DNA of 64,000 nt from an uncultured Nioella sp. (GCA_947498125.1 CANMJH010000001.1:1-64000), one strand, 5' to 3'; positions 46,169 to 55,883 are shown, counted from the first letter of the stretch. Notes: generated from the letters alone by a model not told the origin. Translations and numbers: made by a program.

Positions 46169-47133
46169 TGCGCCACCTCGATTTTTGAAATGATGCGCGA
46201 AATCTCGGTTTCGAGCGCATTCATGTCCTTGCCATATTTTTGGCGAAAATATGGGTTGGGCCATAGAACACTGGCAATCTCGTCGCGCGTGGCACCAGCC
46301 TCGTGAAGCCCTGCGACAATGGCGAAAATCCGGTTGGATCTGTTTATCGCCAGCACGTCATCGTGCCGGATGAGGTGAGCAGTTGACGTACTCAATTTAC
46401 GCCGGTGTTTCCTGAGAACGTCTCGTGGCTTGTGAGCGAAGGGGTCCACAGCACTTATTTCGGGTTCGCTAATGCCATTGGCGTTTTGGTCGGCAAGAAG
46501 CTGCGGACGTTCCGTGATGGGTGTTGGGTCGAAATGCACAAGTGGGATGAAAGGTTTGTCATACCCTGCCTTGTGGTTGAATGAACCCGGCAACCGAAGC
46601 AGCTTGTTGGCTGCGCTACCGCTATCGCCACCATGCCTATAGGCCAGAGCCTTGGAAAAGGCGGACGCCTGCGCTGCGCTGTGTGGGCGATCCCAATGCC
46701 AAAGTGCCTGAGTACGACCCGGCGAGGTTTGCCATATCAAGGATGGCTTCGGATCGAAGTCGAAGGGGTCTGCTTCGTCCACATCACACCAGCCGAGGCG
46801 AGTCGTGACGACGCAATCGACCAACCTACGGGGGCGCGAATAAACGTTCGGGCTAAAATACTGGTCGAACCTATGTCTGTCGAAGCGCTGAAGAATGCGG
46901 TCAAAATCGGCTACACCTCGTAGAGGAAAGAACTTGTCGATCATCTTGGTTGAGCCTTTGCGACGAAAACAGAGGTTTCCAAATACTGTGGACCTCGCAT
47001 TTCCGGGGTTGTGCCAGAGGTCACAGAGAAAATCATATTGGTCTTGAATAACTTCACGCCTTGGAGCGCCTTCGGCCATTAGTGCAGGAAACTCAGTCCT
47101 GTAGGTATACTTTATCATTGGCTTTTCTTTCAT
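46165..47133 (-). CDS. Primase-like replication protein
   Basis: The 322-residue protein resembles the RepB/primase-polymerase-like DNA primases of plasmids and phages. A catalytic-looking WCDVDEADP motif precedes WQTSPGRTQALWHWD, and GSAANKLLRLPGSFNHK resembles the primase strand with its His. With the RepA-like helicase it forms a replication module. The start could be this ATG or the Met five codons later (MIKYTY); neither has a strong ribosome-binding site. Confidence 0.65.
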   Translation of the reverse strand: MKEKPMIKYTYRTEFPALMAEGAPRREVIQDQYDFLCDLWHNPGNARSTVFGNLCFRRKGSTKMIDKFFPLRGVADFDRILQRFDRHRFDQYFSPNVYSRPRRLVDCVVTTRLGWCDVDEADPFDFDPKPSLIWQTSPGRTQALWHWDRPHSAAQASAFSKALAYRHGGDSGSAANKLLRLPGSFNHKAGYDKPFIPLVHFDPTPITERPQLLADQNANGISEPEISAVDPFAHKPRDVLRKHRRKLSTSTAHLIRHDDVLAINRSNRIFAIVAGLHEAGATRDEIASVLWPNPYFRQKYGKDMNALETEISRIISKIEVAQ

Positions 47134-47201
47134 CGAGGCACGCCACAAGGCGCACGCGAAAGCGCGTGGCATAGCTGTGGCGGCGTTTGGGGGAGTGCCG
47201 T

Positions 47202-47426
47202 TTAATATTCGGCGTAATGTGTACGGGTGCGCTCATCGGCGCGGTCAGCGAGCCAGTCCTCAAGATCTGACACGAACCACGCAACTGTGGTCCCAGCCAT
47301 CCTGATACGCCTTGGGAAGCGTCCTTGCTTTTCCCAACGCAAAAGGGATGTGTTGCTCACATTTATGCCCATGCGCTTCAAGTCATCGCGCGTGGCTAAG
47401 GTCTTACGACCGTCTTCGAGTTTCAT
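47202..47426 (-). CDS. AlpA-like excisionase/regulator
   Basis: The 74-residue winged-helix protein has DLKRMGINVSNTSLLRWEKQ and FPRRIRMAGTTVAWFVSDLEDWL, typical of AlpA/MerR-like excisionases that control integrase genes. GGAGG lies 6 bases before the chosen ATG; the longer frame upstream is rejected. It stands between the integrase side and the replication genes, as in P4-like satellites. Confidence 0.8.
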   Translation of the reverse strand: MKLEDGRKTLATRDDLKRMGINVSNTSLLRWEKQGRFPRRIRMAGTTVAWFVSDLEDWLADRADERTRTHYAEY

Positions 47427-47540
47427 AATGGTCCTCCATCGGTTTGATGAAGGGGTCGACCCCATCGTGTTGTAAGAGAAGTCATTTCCTCTCGTGCTCA
47501 TAAGTTAGCAGGCACGTAGGTCGTAGTCGTGGGGCACAAA

Positions 47541-48080
47541 TCAGGTGTTTTCGTCCCAGATCGTTTCAGACTGAACACCGAGGTTTTCAAGAAGTTCTAG
47601 GATGGTGATAATCATCCGAGTTTGAGGCGCATCTGGATCAAGTAGCGTTTCGATTTGAGCCATTTCTCGATTGCTAAGAGGTTTGCGGGCCTTCCGGCGC
47701 AGTCGGTCCTCAAGGCCGTCGCCGCTGGCCGCTGACCCCGCTAGGTTCTGAAATTCACGAGCACCCGTCCGAATTGGCTTGGGCGCGCCTGTGATCTCAG
47801 CATCCCATTCGGGCGTTATGGGCTTACCGCCTCTTTTAGCAATGGCACGACGCAGGCCGTCGAGTTCGCTCTTTCGGTTGGCGTCGAGGATCTTGAAGAG
47901 TGCTAAATCATCAAATGCATCAGTGCGCCCACGCGCTCGTTTTTCCCCAAGTAGAGCAGCGCGTGCCTCTGCTAATCGATCCACTTCGTTTTTACCGTCT
48001 GGATGGTCATAGGCGCGTATAATGCTGAGCAATAGAAGGTCAATTTGACGCTTTCGCAATTTCGGTTCTGATTGCGTCAT
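47541..48080 (-). CDS. Island protein of unknown function
   Basis: The 179-residue, highly charged, helical protein starts MTQSEPKLRKRQIDLLLLS and has a central RKARKPLSNREMAQIETLL stretch. I recognise no family. Its start overlaps the integrase end by 41 bases, so it is translated from the integrase transcript. It may be a regulator or packaging/copy-number protein, but nothing in the sequence decides this. Confidence 0.6.
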   Translation of the reverse strand: MTQSEPKLRKRQIDLLLLSIIRAYDHPDGKNEVDRLAEARAALLGEKRARGRTDAFDDLALFKILDANRKSELDGLRRAIAKRGGKPITPEWDAEITGAPKPIRTGAREFQNLAGSAASGDGLEDRLRRKARKPLSNREMAQIETLLDPDAPQTRMIITILELLENLGVQSETIWDENT

Positions 48081-49239
48081 GTTTTGACCTGACTAAATTC
48101 ATTACGTGCTTTGACCATGCGCTGAGAGCCTCGCGCTTTTCGTCGGCATATGAATAAACATTGTAGATTGCCGCTACGCCTGAGACCACACCCGTTTTGT
48201 GGTTCAGTAGCGCCTCAGTTACGGGTTGTGGGACGCCGAGTTGCGCCATGTTGGTGGACATCGTGCGGCGCAAATCATGGTTGATCCAAGGCTCTGTGCC
48301 TTCGGGCATGGCCCTGTCGAGCCGCTCTTTCAGGCGACCGAAACCCGAGACTGGCGATTTGCCAGTTGTCGTGAACACGAAATCCGAATTGAGGAACCTT
48401 GGCAATTTGCGCAGCACGTCTAGCATTTCGTCGGTAATCGGTACGGTGTGCTGTTTGCCGTTCTTGGCGCGCTGGGACGGAAGGGTCCAAAGGCGTTTTT
48501 CAAGGTCAAGTTCCGACCAGCGCATCTCGGCGACTTCGGCGCGTCTCTGGCCGCTGAGGATCAACAGCTTCATGCAATCCCCGAAAGGATAGCCTTCGGT
48601 GTCACAGGCCGCCCATAGCGCGCTCAGTTCGTTGTCAGACAATACACGCTCACGCGACTGTTCCTTAAACGGGGGCTTCATACCAGAGATGGGGGAGGCA
48701 TCGATCTCACCGCGCTCCACATACCATCCCATTAGGTGTTTGAGGTGAGCAAGGGCGCGGTTCGTGCTGACAGGCGCGGTCTCTTGGATTTTGTCGCAAG
48801 CTTTCACGACATCGGCGCGCTTGATCTCGTCAATCCGCTTGCCAAGTAGGCCAGTAAATTTGCCAAGCCGGGCTTCTTTGCGCTGCCAATCCCGATTGTG
48901 AATTTTGGCATACTTTTCGATGTATTCGGGTATCGCATCTCCCAAAGTGGGTTTCTTGTCGACCTCAATCCCTGTGTGGTCTTCAAAACGCCCAGTCTCG
49001 ATTTCATAAAGGACCTGCCGCACCCGTTCCCGTGCCTCTGATAGCGAGAGAACGCCAAAGCGGCCGATGGTCAGTCGCCGCATTTTCCCGTTAACACGCT
49101 TGTGCAGGCAGAAGGTTTTGGTGCCTTTCTTGCTGACGCGAAGGACAAGGCCGGGCATCAACTCGTCTCGAAACTCAAGACGCTTCGACGGATCAGGCTT
49201 CTGGGCCTCGATGAACTTGGATGTGAGTTTGTGTGTCAT
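48040..49239 (-). CDS. Tyrosine integrase (P4-like)
   Basis: The 399-residue site-specific recombinase catalyses excision and integration at tRNA-Phe. N-terminal DUF4102-like part (MTHKLTSKFIEAQKPDPSKRLEF), core-binding domain, then catalytic residues R in LSGQRRAEVAEMRW (about 230), HDLRR (about 320) and Y in the IYNVYSY stretch (about 365). The start follows a weak GGGTG; a longer frame upstream is rejected as it lacks similarity. It lies 265 bp from attR. Confidence 0.92.
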   Translation of the reverse strand: MTHKLTSKFIEAQKPDPSKRLEFRDELMPGLVLRVSKKGTKTFCLHKRVNGKMRRLTIGRFGVLSLSEARERVRQVLYEIETGRFEDHTGIEVDKKPTLGDAIPEYIEKYAKIHNRDWQRKEARLGKFTGLLGKRIDEIKRADVVKACDKIQETAPVSTNRALAHLKHLMGWYVERGEIDASPISGMKPPFKEQSRERVLSDNELSALWAACDTEGYPFGDCMKLLILSGQRRAEVAEMRWSELDLEKRLWTLPSQRAKNGKQHTVPITDEMLDVLRKLPRFLNSDFVFTTTGKSPVSGFGRLKERLDRAMPEGTEPWINHDLRRTMSTNMAQLGVPQPVTEALLNHKTGVVSGVAAIYNVYSYADEKREALSAWSKHVMNLVRSKHDAIRTEIAKASN

Positions 49240-49451
49240 GCACCCATAATAAGACGGGTGGAGGCGCTGCGTCAGGGACAACCCTAGACGGTTTGTCGAG
49301 GTTTGGTGTGGCTTGAACAGGGTTGAAAAGATTGCGGCATCAAAACGTACTGTGGGTATCACTCGGGTAGCAGGAGCGGCGTGCTTGAATGCTCCGGTGT
49401 GAGATGGATTGAGCAGATCTGCCAATCGCAAAGATCAAAGGTTTCAATCGC

Positions 49452-51091
49452 CTACGCAACGGGATGAGCGATCCTGAGACAGAACACACGGATTGCAAGA
49501 CCGTTTGAAAATCCTCGTGTCGGTGGTTCGATTCCGCCCCCGGGCACCATCGCTTTCATACCAATAGGGTCTGGGGTGATAAGCCTCTCCAAGTCTCCTG
49601 TCATTTCGACATCTCGCCCTTGGGGGTCATTCGACGGGTAAATTACTACCTTATCAATGAGTTGCCGGATATTCTCTTGCACAGCTTTCGTGTGCGCGTA
49701 GCTGTTTTCGTGGGCCTGATGTAGTGCATTCGAGACAGCTTCCTTGTACATCGCAGTGGCTTCTTCGCTGTCGATCACTTCGATCAAAGGAGTCAGATCT
49801 AATTCGGTTTTGCTTTCCTGCTCCTCTTTATCTGGTTCGAGGAGGCGATCTTTAATCGAGGCAGGATCAATGCCGCTTTCCAGTAACAGCAACAAGTCAC
49901 GCTTGGCTCACAAAATAACTAGAATCCGTTGTTCAAGCTTGGGCCGTTTTTTGTCCGCTTTGTCGAAAAGGTATTTATACTCTTTTTCAAAGGCCCCCAC
50001 CGCCCCGGTAACATTCTCTTCTTCCAATAGGTAGGTTTCCAAAGCGGATAAAACGCAGTTGTCCAAGATCGAGCGACTGATCATCCGGCGGTTACCACAA
50101 ACCCCTTTTTCACGTCGGGATGAACAACCGAACTTGGCGTATTTGCCAGCGGTCATGGCGGTGTAAGTTCCACCACATTGCCCACAAAACATTAGCCCCG
50201 ATAGTAGGTAGCCACGACGTTTCGGATAGGGTCGATTACTCTTCCTCACACGCCGACAAGATTGAACCTTGTCCCACAACTCTTGATCGATGAACTGTAG
50301 TTCTGGAGCTTCGACAGTCACATATTCTTCAGTAGGCCTAGTACGTATTAAGCGTTTGCCAGTTTCAGGGTCGCGCACCTTTTCCGTTCGGTTCCAAATA
50401 CGCATCCCAATGTACAGGCTGTTCCTAAGTATTCCGACTCCGTGTCCTTTGTGGCCGCCAATTGTGCTGGCGTTCCATTGCCCACCACGTGGGGACGGAA
50501 CACCCTCTTTGTTGAGGACCGCCGCGACTTGTCTGGGGCATAAACCTTCGGCGCTCATTGTGAATATCCTGCGGACCACATCGGAGGTTTCTTCGTCTAT
50601 TTTGAATACCCCACGTTCTGCTGTGTTGCGGTATCCGTAGGGAGCACCAGTGGCGGCCTTTCCCTTGCGGACATTTGCTGCAAGTCCCCGTTTGGTTTTC
50701 TGCGACAAATCCTTCAAGAACTGTGCGCTCATGGTTCCTTTGAAGCCAACGTCCATATCGGAGATGAATCCGCCTTTTGAAAGGCTGTAAATAAACACAC
50801 CGCAAAAGTTCATGATTTTGACGAACTTTGCCAAGTCGCCCAGATTTCGGCTGAGGCGGTCAACGTCTTCAACGACAATAACGTCAAACTTCTTCGCCTT
50901 AGCATCTTCCTTCAATGTGGCGAAAGCATCACGTCCGAAAGTGCTTGATCCAGAGATCGCCGCGTCTGAGTATCCCCGAAAAAAATCCACCCTTTTGCCT
51001 CGCCCACCATCTGAATTTCATGAAGTTGATCTTCTGCAGACTTGGGGTTTTGGCGGTCGGAGGAATGCCGACCATATCCAACAAATATCAT
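49452..51091 (-). pseudogene. Broken large serine recombinase
   Basis: A large serine recombinase of about 546 residues is disrupted twice. The N-terminus (MIFVGYGRHSSDRQ with YxRxS, catalytic Ser 10) starts at 51091 behind AAGGAG. After about 35 codons a 7-T run (50979-50985 as A on plus) shifts the frame; one more T would restore IFFRGYSDAAISG. The body has DVDRLSRN, a recombinase domain and the zinc ribbon CGQCGGTYT. An in-frame TGA (49908-49910) then interrupts it, followed in the same frame by AKRDLLLLLES and the tail reading through attR. It may be dead or, for the T-run, slippage-expressed; the TGA argues for decay. Confidence 0.82.
49505..49550 (+). repeat. attR, second copy of the 46-bp tRNA-Phe end
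   Basis: Identical to 34877-34922. The copy lacks the 5' half of the tRNA. The broken serine recombinase on the minus strand reads through it, giving the peptide PGGGIEPPTRGFS, so that element used the same tRNA end. Confidence 0.92.
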
Positions 51092-51108
51092 TGGTGTCTC
51101 CTTTACTA

Positions 51109-51288
51109 CTATGTGTTGTTGGGAAAGTCGTTATGAAAACGCGCCTTCGCGATCTTACGACCAACTAGGATTGATATGTCCCCAAGGGTTTGTTGAACCC
51201 TCGGATTAAGAGCATCAATGGTCTCGCAATGGAGCTGGTATCTGTTGCGCGGATCGCGCCTGTTATTGATATGTACGGTAATAGGCAT
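51109..51288 (-). CDS. Small protein ahead of the broken recombinase
   Basis: The 59-residue product starts MPITVHINNRRDPRNRY behind a strong GGAGGAAGG ribosome-binding site and ends 17 bp before the recombinase start, so both share a transcript. No family is recognised. The intact recombinase at 56 kb also has a small gene directly upstream. Confidence 0.6.
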   Translation of the reverse strand: MPITVHINNRRDPRNRYQLHCETIDALNPRVQQTLGDISILVGRKIAKARFHNDFPNNT

Positions 51289-51934
51289 GGCCTTCCTCCT
51301 ATTGGGATTGAACACACCAAAGGCTACCGGAGGCGTTTAGGAGGAGTCCAATAAAATAATTAAAAACAGTACCTTGTAAGAAAAAATCACAATTTGAAGG
51401 TTGAATGCCAGTTGTGCTTACGTATTTTTCAACGGCTCTACGACGCATGACAAAAAGCGTCAAACAGCATGACACTGAACAAGCTGTTTATCGATTTGAG
51501 TCGCTTTTCTGGGGGAAGTATACGAATCAGTCGGGTGAATTCTGGTGTGTGGCCCCGTTCGCGCTTTGGGCAATAGATTAGAAAACAGGCTTTCCTCTAT
51601 CTGGCCAAACCAAGCTTTTCTACGGCATATGCTAAATTGGCGCAGCGCTGAGAAACGAACAAAAAACACTGCCCTGGGCGGGAACCGGACGTTCGCCGCA
51701 ATCGCAGAGACAACATGCAGGATCGTCGGAAGCTGACTTTCGGTTTCTATTGGCACCGGCAGGCATGCTGCGCGGCCGAGTAGCGACTTCGAGCGTTCAA
51801 GTGCCAATTTCTGCAAAGTGAATGAAAGGGCGTGACTCCTGAAGAGATATCGTTGGCTTATGAAGTGATGTCCCGACATCGACGTTTCAGACATCGTCCT
51901 TCGGACATGCATTTCCATCCCTTTTGGAGACACT
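51289..51934. other. 646-bp stretch without a convincing gene
   Basis: A minus-strand frame covers most of it, but its composition and phrases such as ANVRFPP look like translation of non-coding sequence that I have often seen mis-annotated in this family. No ribosome-binding site or domain supports it. It is probably the junction between the serine-recombinase element and the CoA-transferase region. Confidence 0.5.
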
Positions 51935-54418
51935 TCATTCTGGCAGGTATTTTCCCGACCAGCTTTCGCTGGCAGCGCCTGCCCCGATCATCGCGTCAAT
52001 AGTTTCCGGATGGTATCCGAGCCTTCCAAGGACCTCGCGGGTATGTGTGCCGTATTCTGGCATCGGTCCGGGTATAGTGATGCGCCCGCGCTCCGGTCGC
52101 ACCGCGTTGGGAGCAACAAGATCAGCCCAGCGACCCATCGGGTGGCGGTTGTGGCGGATGACCCGGAAGGTCGCCTGTGTCAGGTCGATGGCCCCGTCAC
52201 TTTCCCTTTGTATCGCTGTATCGCGGGTTGCGTGGAGCGAGCCGAGCTGGACCACCGTGGATGATGTGCCCGCAAAGGCCGCTGCCCAGTGGGCGAAGGG
52301 GCGCGTAGCGAAACGTTCGGCCAGCACGGCAGAAAAGGCTATTTCGGGCTGATCGGCAAGATCGGCAAGATCTGGGACCGCGCGCAGGGCCTCGCGCCGC
52401 TCTTCGGGGGCGGCGAAGAACATCCAGCCATCAGCCGCTTCATAGCAGTGGTAAAACGGCGTCCATCCCCGCGCCTCGCGTCCAGAGGGCTCGTCGAAAG
52501 GCCCACGCCCCTCAAAGTCATACATGAATTGCGCCTGAATCAGGTTTCCTGCGGCCGCGAGCGCAGCGCGAGCGATTCCGCCTTTCCCGGTGCGGTTCCG
52601 CCGCTCCAGGGCGGCTGCGAGCGAAATACAGGCGCAGAAGCTTGTCAGCACATCGATGGTGCCGAAATGGGCGTGCTCCTCGGGTGTTGCCATACCACCA
52701 CCAAAGCGAACCATCACGCCGGTTGCCGCCTGTGCAAGGTCATCATAGCCAAGATGGTCGGACTTCGGTCCCCGCAACGGCCCGCCAAAGGCATCGAGCT
52801 GGACAAGGATCAGCCGCGGGTTCATCTTTTCCAGCCGTTCGGGCGAGAGGCCCAGCTTGTCGCGTTGTTCATCTGTGCCGTTCATCGTGATCACGTCGGC
52901 TTCGGCAATAAGCTTGGTTAGCGCATCCTTGCCTTCCGGGGTCTTGAGGTTCAGCAGAATGCTCTTTTTTCCGCGCTGCGCATGCAGACCAAAGACCACC
53001 GCGTTCCACGGATCGACAGAGGGCTCGACCGGCTGGACCAGCGTCACCTCGGCGCCAAAGCGCGCAAGTGTGGAACCGATTGTCGGTCCGGCGATGACAT
53101 TTGTCAGATCGAGAACCTTGAGCCCTTCGAGCCAACCGCTTTTGCCTGTTCTCACGGGCGCAGGTCGGACACGTTCGGAAAGGATCGTGCCGAGCTGGTC
53201 ACGCGCGTTGTCGAGCGTCGGACCCGGCTGTTTGGCTGCCGCCAGCGCGTCATCGGCGATCCAGGCGACGTTGCCCATTTGTCGCATCTTTCCATAACGC
53301 GGATCGTCAACAACCAGCACAAGGCCCGATGCCAGAGCATGGGGATCGGCGAGCCATTCCTGCGTGTATCGCTGTGAGGTGCCGGGCGCCTTGGCCGCAC
53401 CGAACAGCGCCTCCCATTCATGCGAAGGACGGGTAAGAAATGCCGCCTTCATCGCGGATGAGATCCGGGCGCGGTCTTTCGCGCCGACCGGATAATTCCG
53501 GGCGCTCCAAGCGGCGGGCCAGTCCTTGCAGTCGAGATAGGCGGAGAAGTCTGGCAGTTCGTTGGCCAGATCGCTGAGTCCGAGCGTCCGCAAGGCCCGC
53601 TGTGGATGTCCCGCGATGGAGCAGGCGACGACATAAAAGCCACGGCCATCGGCACAGGTATAGGTGCGGTAGAAGGGATCGAGGAACTCCGACAGTTCCT
53701 CGAAGCGCAGGTTCATCGGTAGTCCATTGGCGGTGCGGCGATCAAGTTCGACCTCGCGCGGGGACTTGTAGCGTGCTGGGTAATCCTCGATCTGCTCGCA
53801 ATTGTAGATCAGCCCTTCCAGAAGCGCCGAGGCCAAGGGAACCTCGATATGGTCGCCGCCGTTGCGGTCCCGCGCCGCGAGCGCGAAGAGCACGGACATC
53901 GCACCGAAAGCCCCGCCATAGGCGGAGGCGAGGGCAAGCGGCGTGAAGCTCGGGTTGATACCCATGAGTCGTCGGTTGAGCCCCATGTCAGTGAACTGCC
54001 CGGTCCGCGCCGCGATCACCGCCTCCCAGGCGGCCAGTCCGGCAAGCTCGGGATCGGTCGACGCAAAGCCGGGCATCGAGAGGCTGATAATCCCGGGATT
54101 GACCGCGCGAAGGTCGTCCGGCCCAAGGCCCAGCCGCTTCATGACGCCGGGGCGGAAGTTCTCGATCACAACGTCAGAGCGTGCCGCGAGATCGAGTGCG
54201 ACGGCCCGATCGTCCGCATTCTTCAGGTCGAGCACAAGAGAGGACTTGCCGCGCGCCAGCATATCGCTTGCCGGGGACTTGAAGCGCGGACCGCCGGGCG
54301 GATCGATGCGGATGACCTCGGCGCCCATGTCGGCCAGCATCATGCCGACAAGGGGCCCTGCCAGATACTGCCCGAAATCGAGAACGCGGATGTTGGAGAG
54401 AGGACGATCGGTCATCAT
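51935..54418 (-). CDS. Fused double CoA-transferase (class III, CaiB/BaiF)
   Basis: The 827-residue protein consists of two class III CoA-transferase copies in tandem (about 1-400 and 410-827), each starting with an IRVLDF/LKVLDL-type strand followed by the nucleotide-like GPxxGxxLAxxGAEVxxV motif. Normal members are about 400 residues and act as interlocked dimers, so the fusion makes both subunits in one chain. It moves CoA between carboxylic acids; the substrate is unknown. The start is one of two adjacent Met behind AGGAACC. It is divergent from a LysR regulator that probably controls it. Confidence 0.85.
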   Translation of the reverse strand: MMTDRPLSNIRVLDFGQYLAGPLVGMMLADMGAEVIRIDPPGGPRFKSPASDMLARGKSSLVLDLKNADDRAVALDLAARSDVVIENFRPGVMKRLGLGPDDLRAVNPGIISLSMPGFASTDPELAGLAAWEAVIAARTGQFTDMGLNRRLMGINPSFTPLALASAYGGAFGAMSVLFALAARDRNGGDHIEVPLASALLEGLIYNCEQIEDYPARYKSPREVELDRRTANGLPMNLRFEELSEFLDPFYRTYTCADGRGFYVVACSIAGHPQRALRTLGLSDLANELPDFSAYLDCKDWPAAWSARNYPVGAKDRARISSAMKAAFLTRPSHEWEALFGAAKAPGTSQRYTQEWLADPHALASGLVLVVDDPRYGKMRQMGNVAWIADDALAAAKQPGPTLDNARDQLGTILSERVRPAPVRTGKSGWLEGLKVLDLTNVIAGPTIGSTLARFGAEVTLVQPVEPSVDPWNAVVFGLHAQRGKKSILLNLKTPEGKDALTKLIAEADVITMNGTDEQRDKLGLSPERLEKMNPRLILVQLDAFGGPLRGPKSDHLGYDDLAQAATGVMVRFGGGMATPEEHAHFGTIDVLTSFCACISLAAALERRNRTGKGGIARAALAAAGNLIQAQFMYDFEGRGPFDEPSGREARGWTPFYHCYEAADGWMFFAAPEERREALRAVPDLADLADQPEIAFSAVLAERFATRPFAHWAAAFAGTSSTVVQLGSLHATRDTAIQRESDGAIDLTQATFRVIRHNRHPMGRWADLVAPNAVRPERGRITIPGPMPEYGTHTREVLGRLGYHPETIDAMIGAGAASESWSGKYLPE

Positions 54419-54532
54419 TGGTCGGTTCCTTATGCCCTTCCCGCCGCGGGATACGTTCACTTCCATCTGGATATATCGTCGCAACCGGTCTGGACACTGG
54501 ACAAATAGTTGGTGCCTGCATAACAAATACTT

Positions 54533-55438
54533 ATGGACAAGGCGAATAGGCAGATAGCGGGATCACTCAACGCTTTAATGGTTTTCGAAGCGGCCGTGTG
54601 CCATCGCAGCTTTTCGGGTGCAGCGGCGGAGTTGAACCTGAGCCAACCGGCCGTATCGCGCCATGTCTCGACGTTGGAACTGCGTCTGGGCCAGCCTCTG
54701 TTCATCCGCAACAACAACCGGATCGTGCCGACCGGCAATGCACAGAGGCTGGCCGACGCGGTAGCATTAGGATTTGGTCACGTTCGCGATACATGGAACA
54801 GCATTTCAGCTCCAACCGACCGCGAAGAGGTCGTTCTGGCGTGCAGTTTCGGGATTGCGGATCAGTGGTTGATGCCGCGATTCAGCGATCTTCGGACGTC
54901 CACGCGGGGCGCACGCGTAAGTGTTGTGACCACGGATCAACTGGAAGACATCGACCTCTCAAGCATCGACGCCGCCGTAGTCTGGCAGCCTGAGACCCAT
55001 CCAGAACGACCTGCGATACCTCTGATCCCCGATGAGTGTTTTCCGGTCTGCACTCCGGACTTCTACGCGAAACACGTGCAGGGCAATGACGACCTCTCTG
55101 ATGTGCCTCCGGATCTCTTCCTACATCTGGATGTCGGGCGCTCCGGTTTCCTGACATGGAAAGACTGGTTCACCGAAGGGGGCTGCAAACCAGTACTGTT
55201 CGGGAATCCTGTCGAGTTTGATGCCTATCCTTTCCTTATCCAAGCCGTTCTGAGTGGCGAGGGCCTCGCTCTGGGCTGGCGTGGCCTGGTCGATCGGCTG
55301 CTGGCGGAGGGCCACCTGATGCGCGCCGGGCGGAGTGTTTCAAAGCACGATACGGCATACTTCCTGCAGCATCGGCCGATCATGGAAGAAGACACGCCAC
55401 TTGCCCGTCTGGTGAACTGGTTTCGGGAGAATGCATAG
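54533..55438 (+). CDS. LysR-family regulator divergent from the CoA-transferase
   Basis: The 301-residue regulator has an N-terminal HTH (about 13-72; SFSGAAAELNLSQPAVSRHVSTLE) of the GcvA-like branch and a ligand-binding domain. The 114-bp gap to the CoA-transferase gene on the other strand should carry both promoters and its operator, as is usual for LysR pairs. Confidence 0.87.
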   Translation: MDKANRQIAGSLNALMVFEAAVCHRSFSGAAAELNLSQPAVSRHVSTLELRLGQPLFIRNNNRIVPTGNAQRLADAVALGFGHVRDTWNSISAPTDREEVVLACSFGIADQWLMPRFSDLRTSTRGARVSVVTTDQLEDIDLSSIDAAVVWQPETHPERPAIPLIPDECFPVCTPDFYAKHVQGNDDLSDVPPDLFLHLDVGRSGFLTWKDWFTEGGCKPVLFGNPVEFDAYPFLIQAVLSGEGLALGWRGLVDRLLAEGHLMRAGRSVSKHDTAYFLQHRPIMEEDTPLARLVNWFRENA

Positions 55439-55883
55439 CGCCGGGAACCGAAAAAGGGCGGCCTTTTCCACACTCTGGGGCCTTGGTCCAAATCCTGATC
55501 GAGCGCCCATCGCGGATGTCCGGCTCCACATGCCGCGGCACGTACACGGATCATCGAACGTCGGCATCGGGCCGAATGTGGCACTTGGGTGGACAGAATC
55601 TCTTACTGATTCGCGTCACAATAGGTGACAAGAAACTCAGGATCGGGAATTTACCATTTTTGCGAATGTGACATTTTCCAAACTTCCTCGAAATAGCCCC
55701 AGCAATCATTGAGTTCGAATAGGCCCGATGTGACATTTTTCCAGATTTCCGATTGCGAGTCGGTTAGGCAATTTAGTCATTTATACTTACATATCAATAT
55801 ATTGAGAGCTCGTGTAGCGTTTTGTTATCCCCCGGTTGGCAACCGAGAAAGATATCAAACGAACAACTAAGGAGAGTTCGAAC
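55439..55883. other. 445-bp gene-free stretch with TGTGACATTTT repeats
   Basis: No gene is supported. The stretch turns AT-rich in its second half and contains direct repeats ATGTGACATTTTCCA (55666-55680) and ATGTGACATTTTTCCA (55728-55743), each followed by a TTCC within 8 bases, and a weaker ATGTGGCACTT at 55577. These stand about 60 bp apart, shortly before the second recombinase unit, and may be recombinase or regulator sites or an element boundary. AAGGAGAGT before 55884 is the next ribosome-binding site. Confidence 0.5.

Larger units (their letters stand above)
34877..49550. mobile_element. 14.7-kb integrative island at tRNA-Phe with nested R-M and Septu-like defence
   Basis: It is bounded by 46-bp direct repeats of the tRNA-Phe 3' end. 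Inside are a tyrosine integrase next to the right repeat, an AlpA-like protein, a primase-like and a RepA-like protein, an iteron-like inverted repeat, and a defence operon. There are no capsid or conjugation genes, so it looks like a P4-like satellite or mobilisable defence island able to excise and perhaps replicate briefly. All large genes lie on the minus strand. Confidence 0.88.

Noticed and set aside
49452-49895. Separate gene with a PGGGIEPPTRGFS motif
   Set aside because: It is in frame with the broken recombinase behind a single TGA; the motif is the antisense of the tRNA-Phe end.
51460-51933. 157-codon minus-strand frame
   Set aside because: Composition and phrases such as ANVRFPP look like translated non-coding sequence; no ribosome-binding site.
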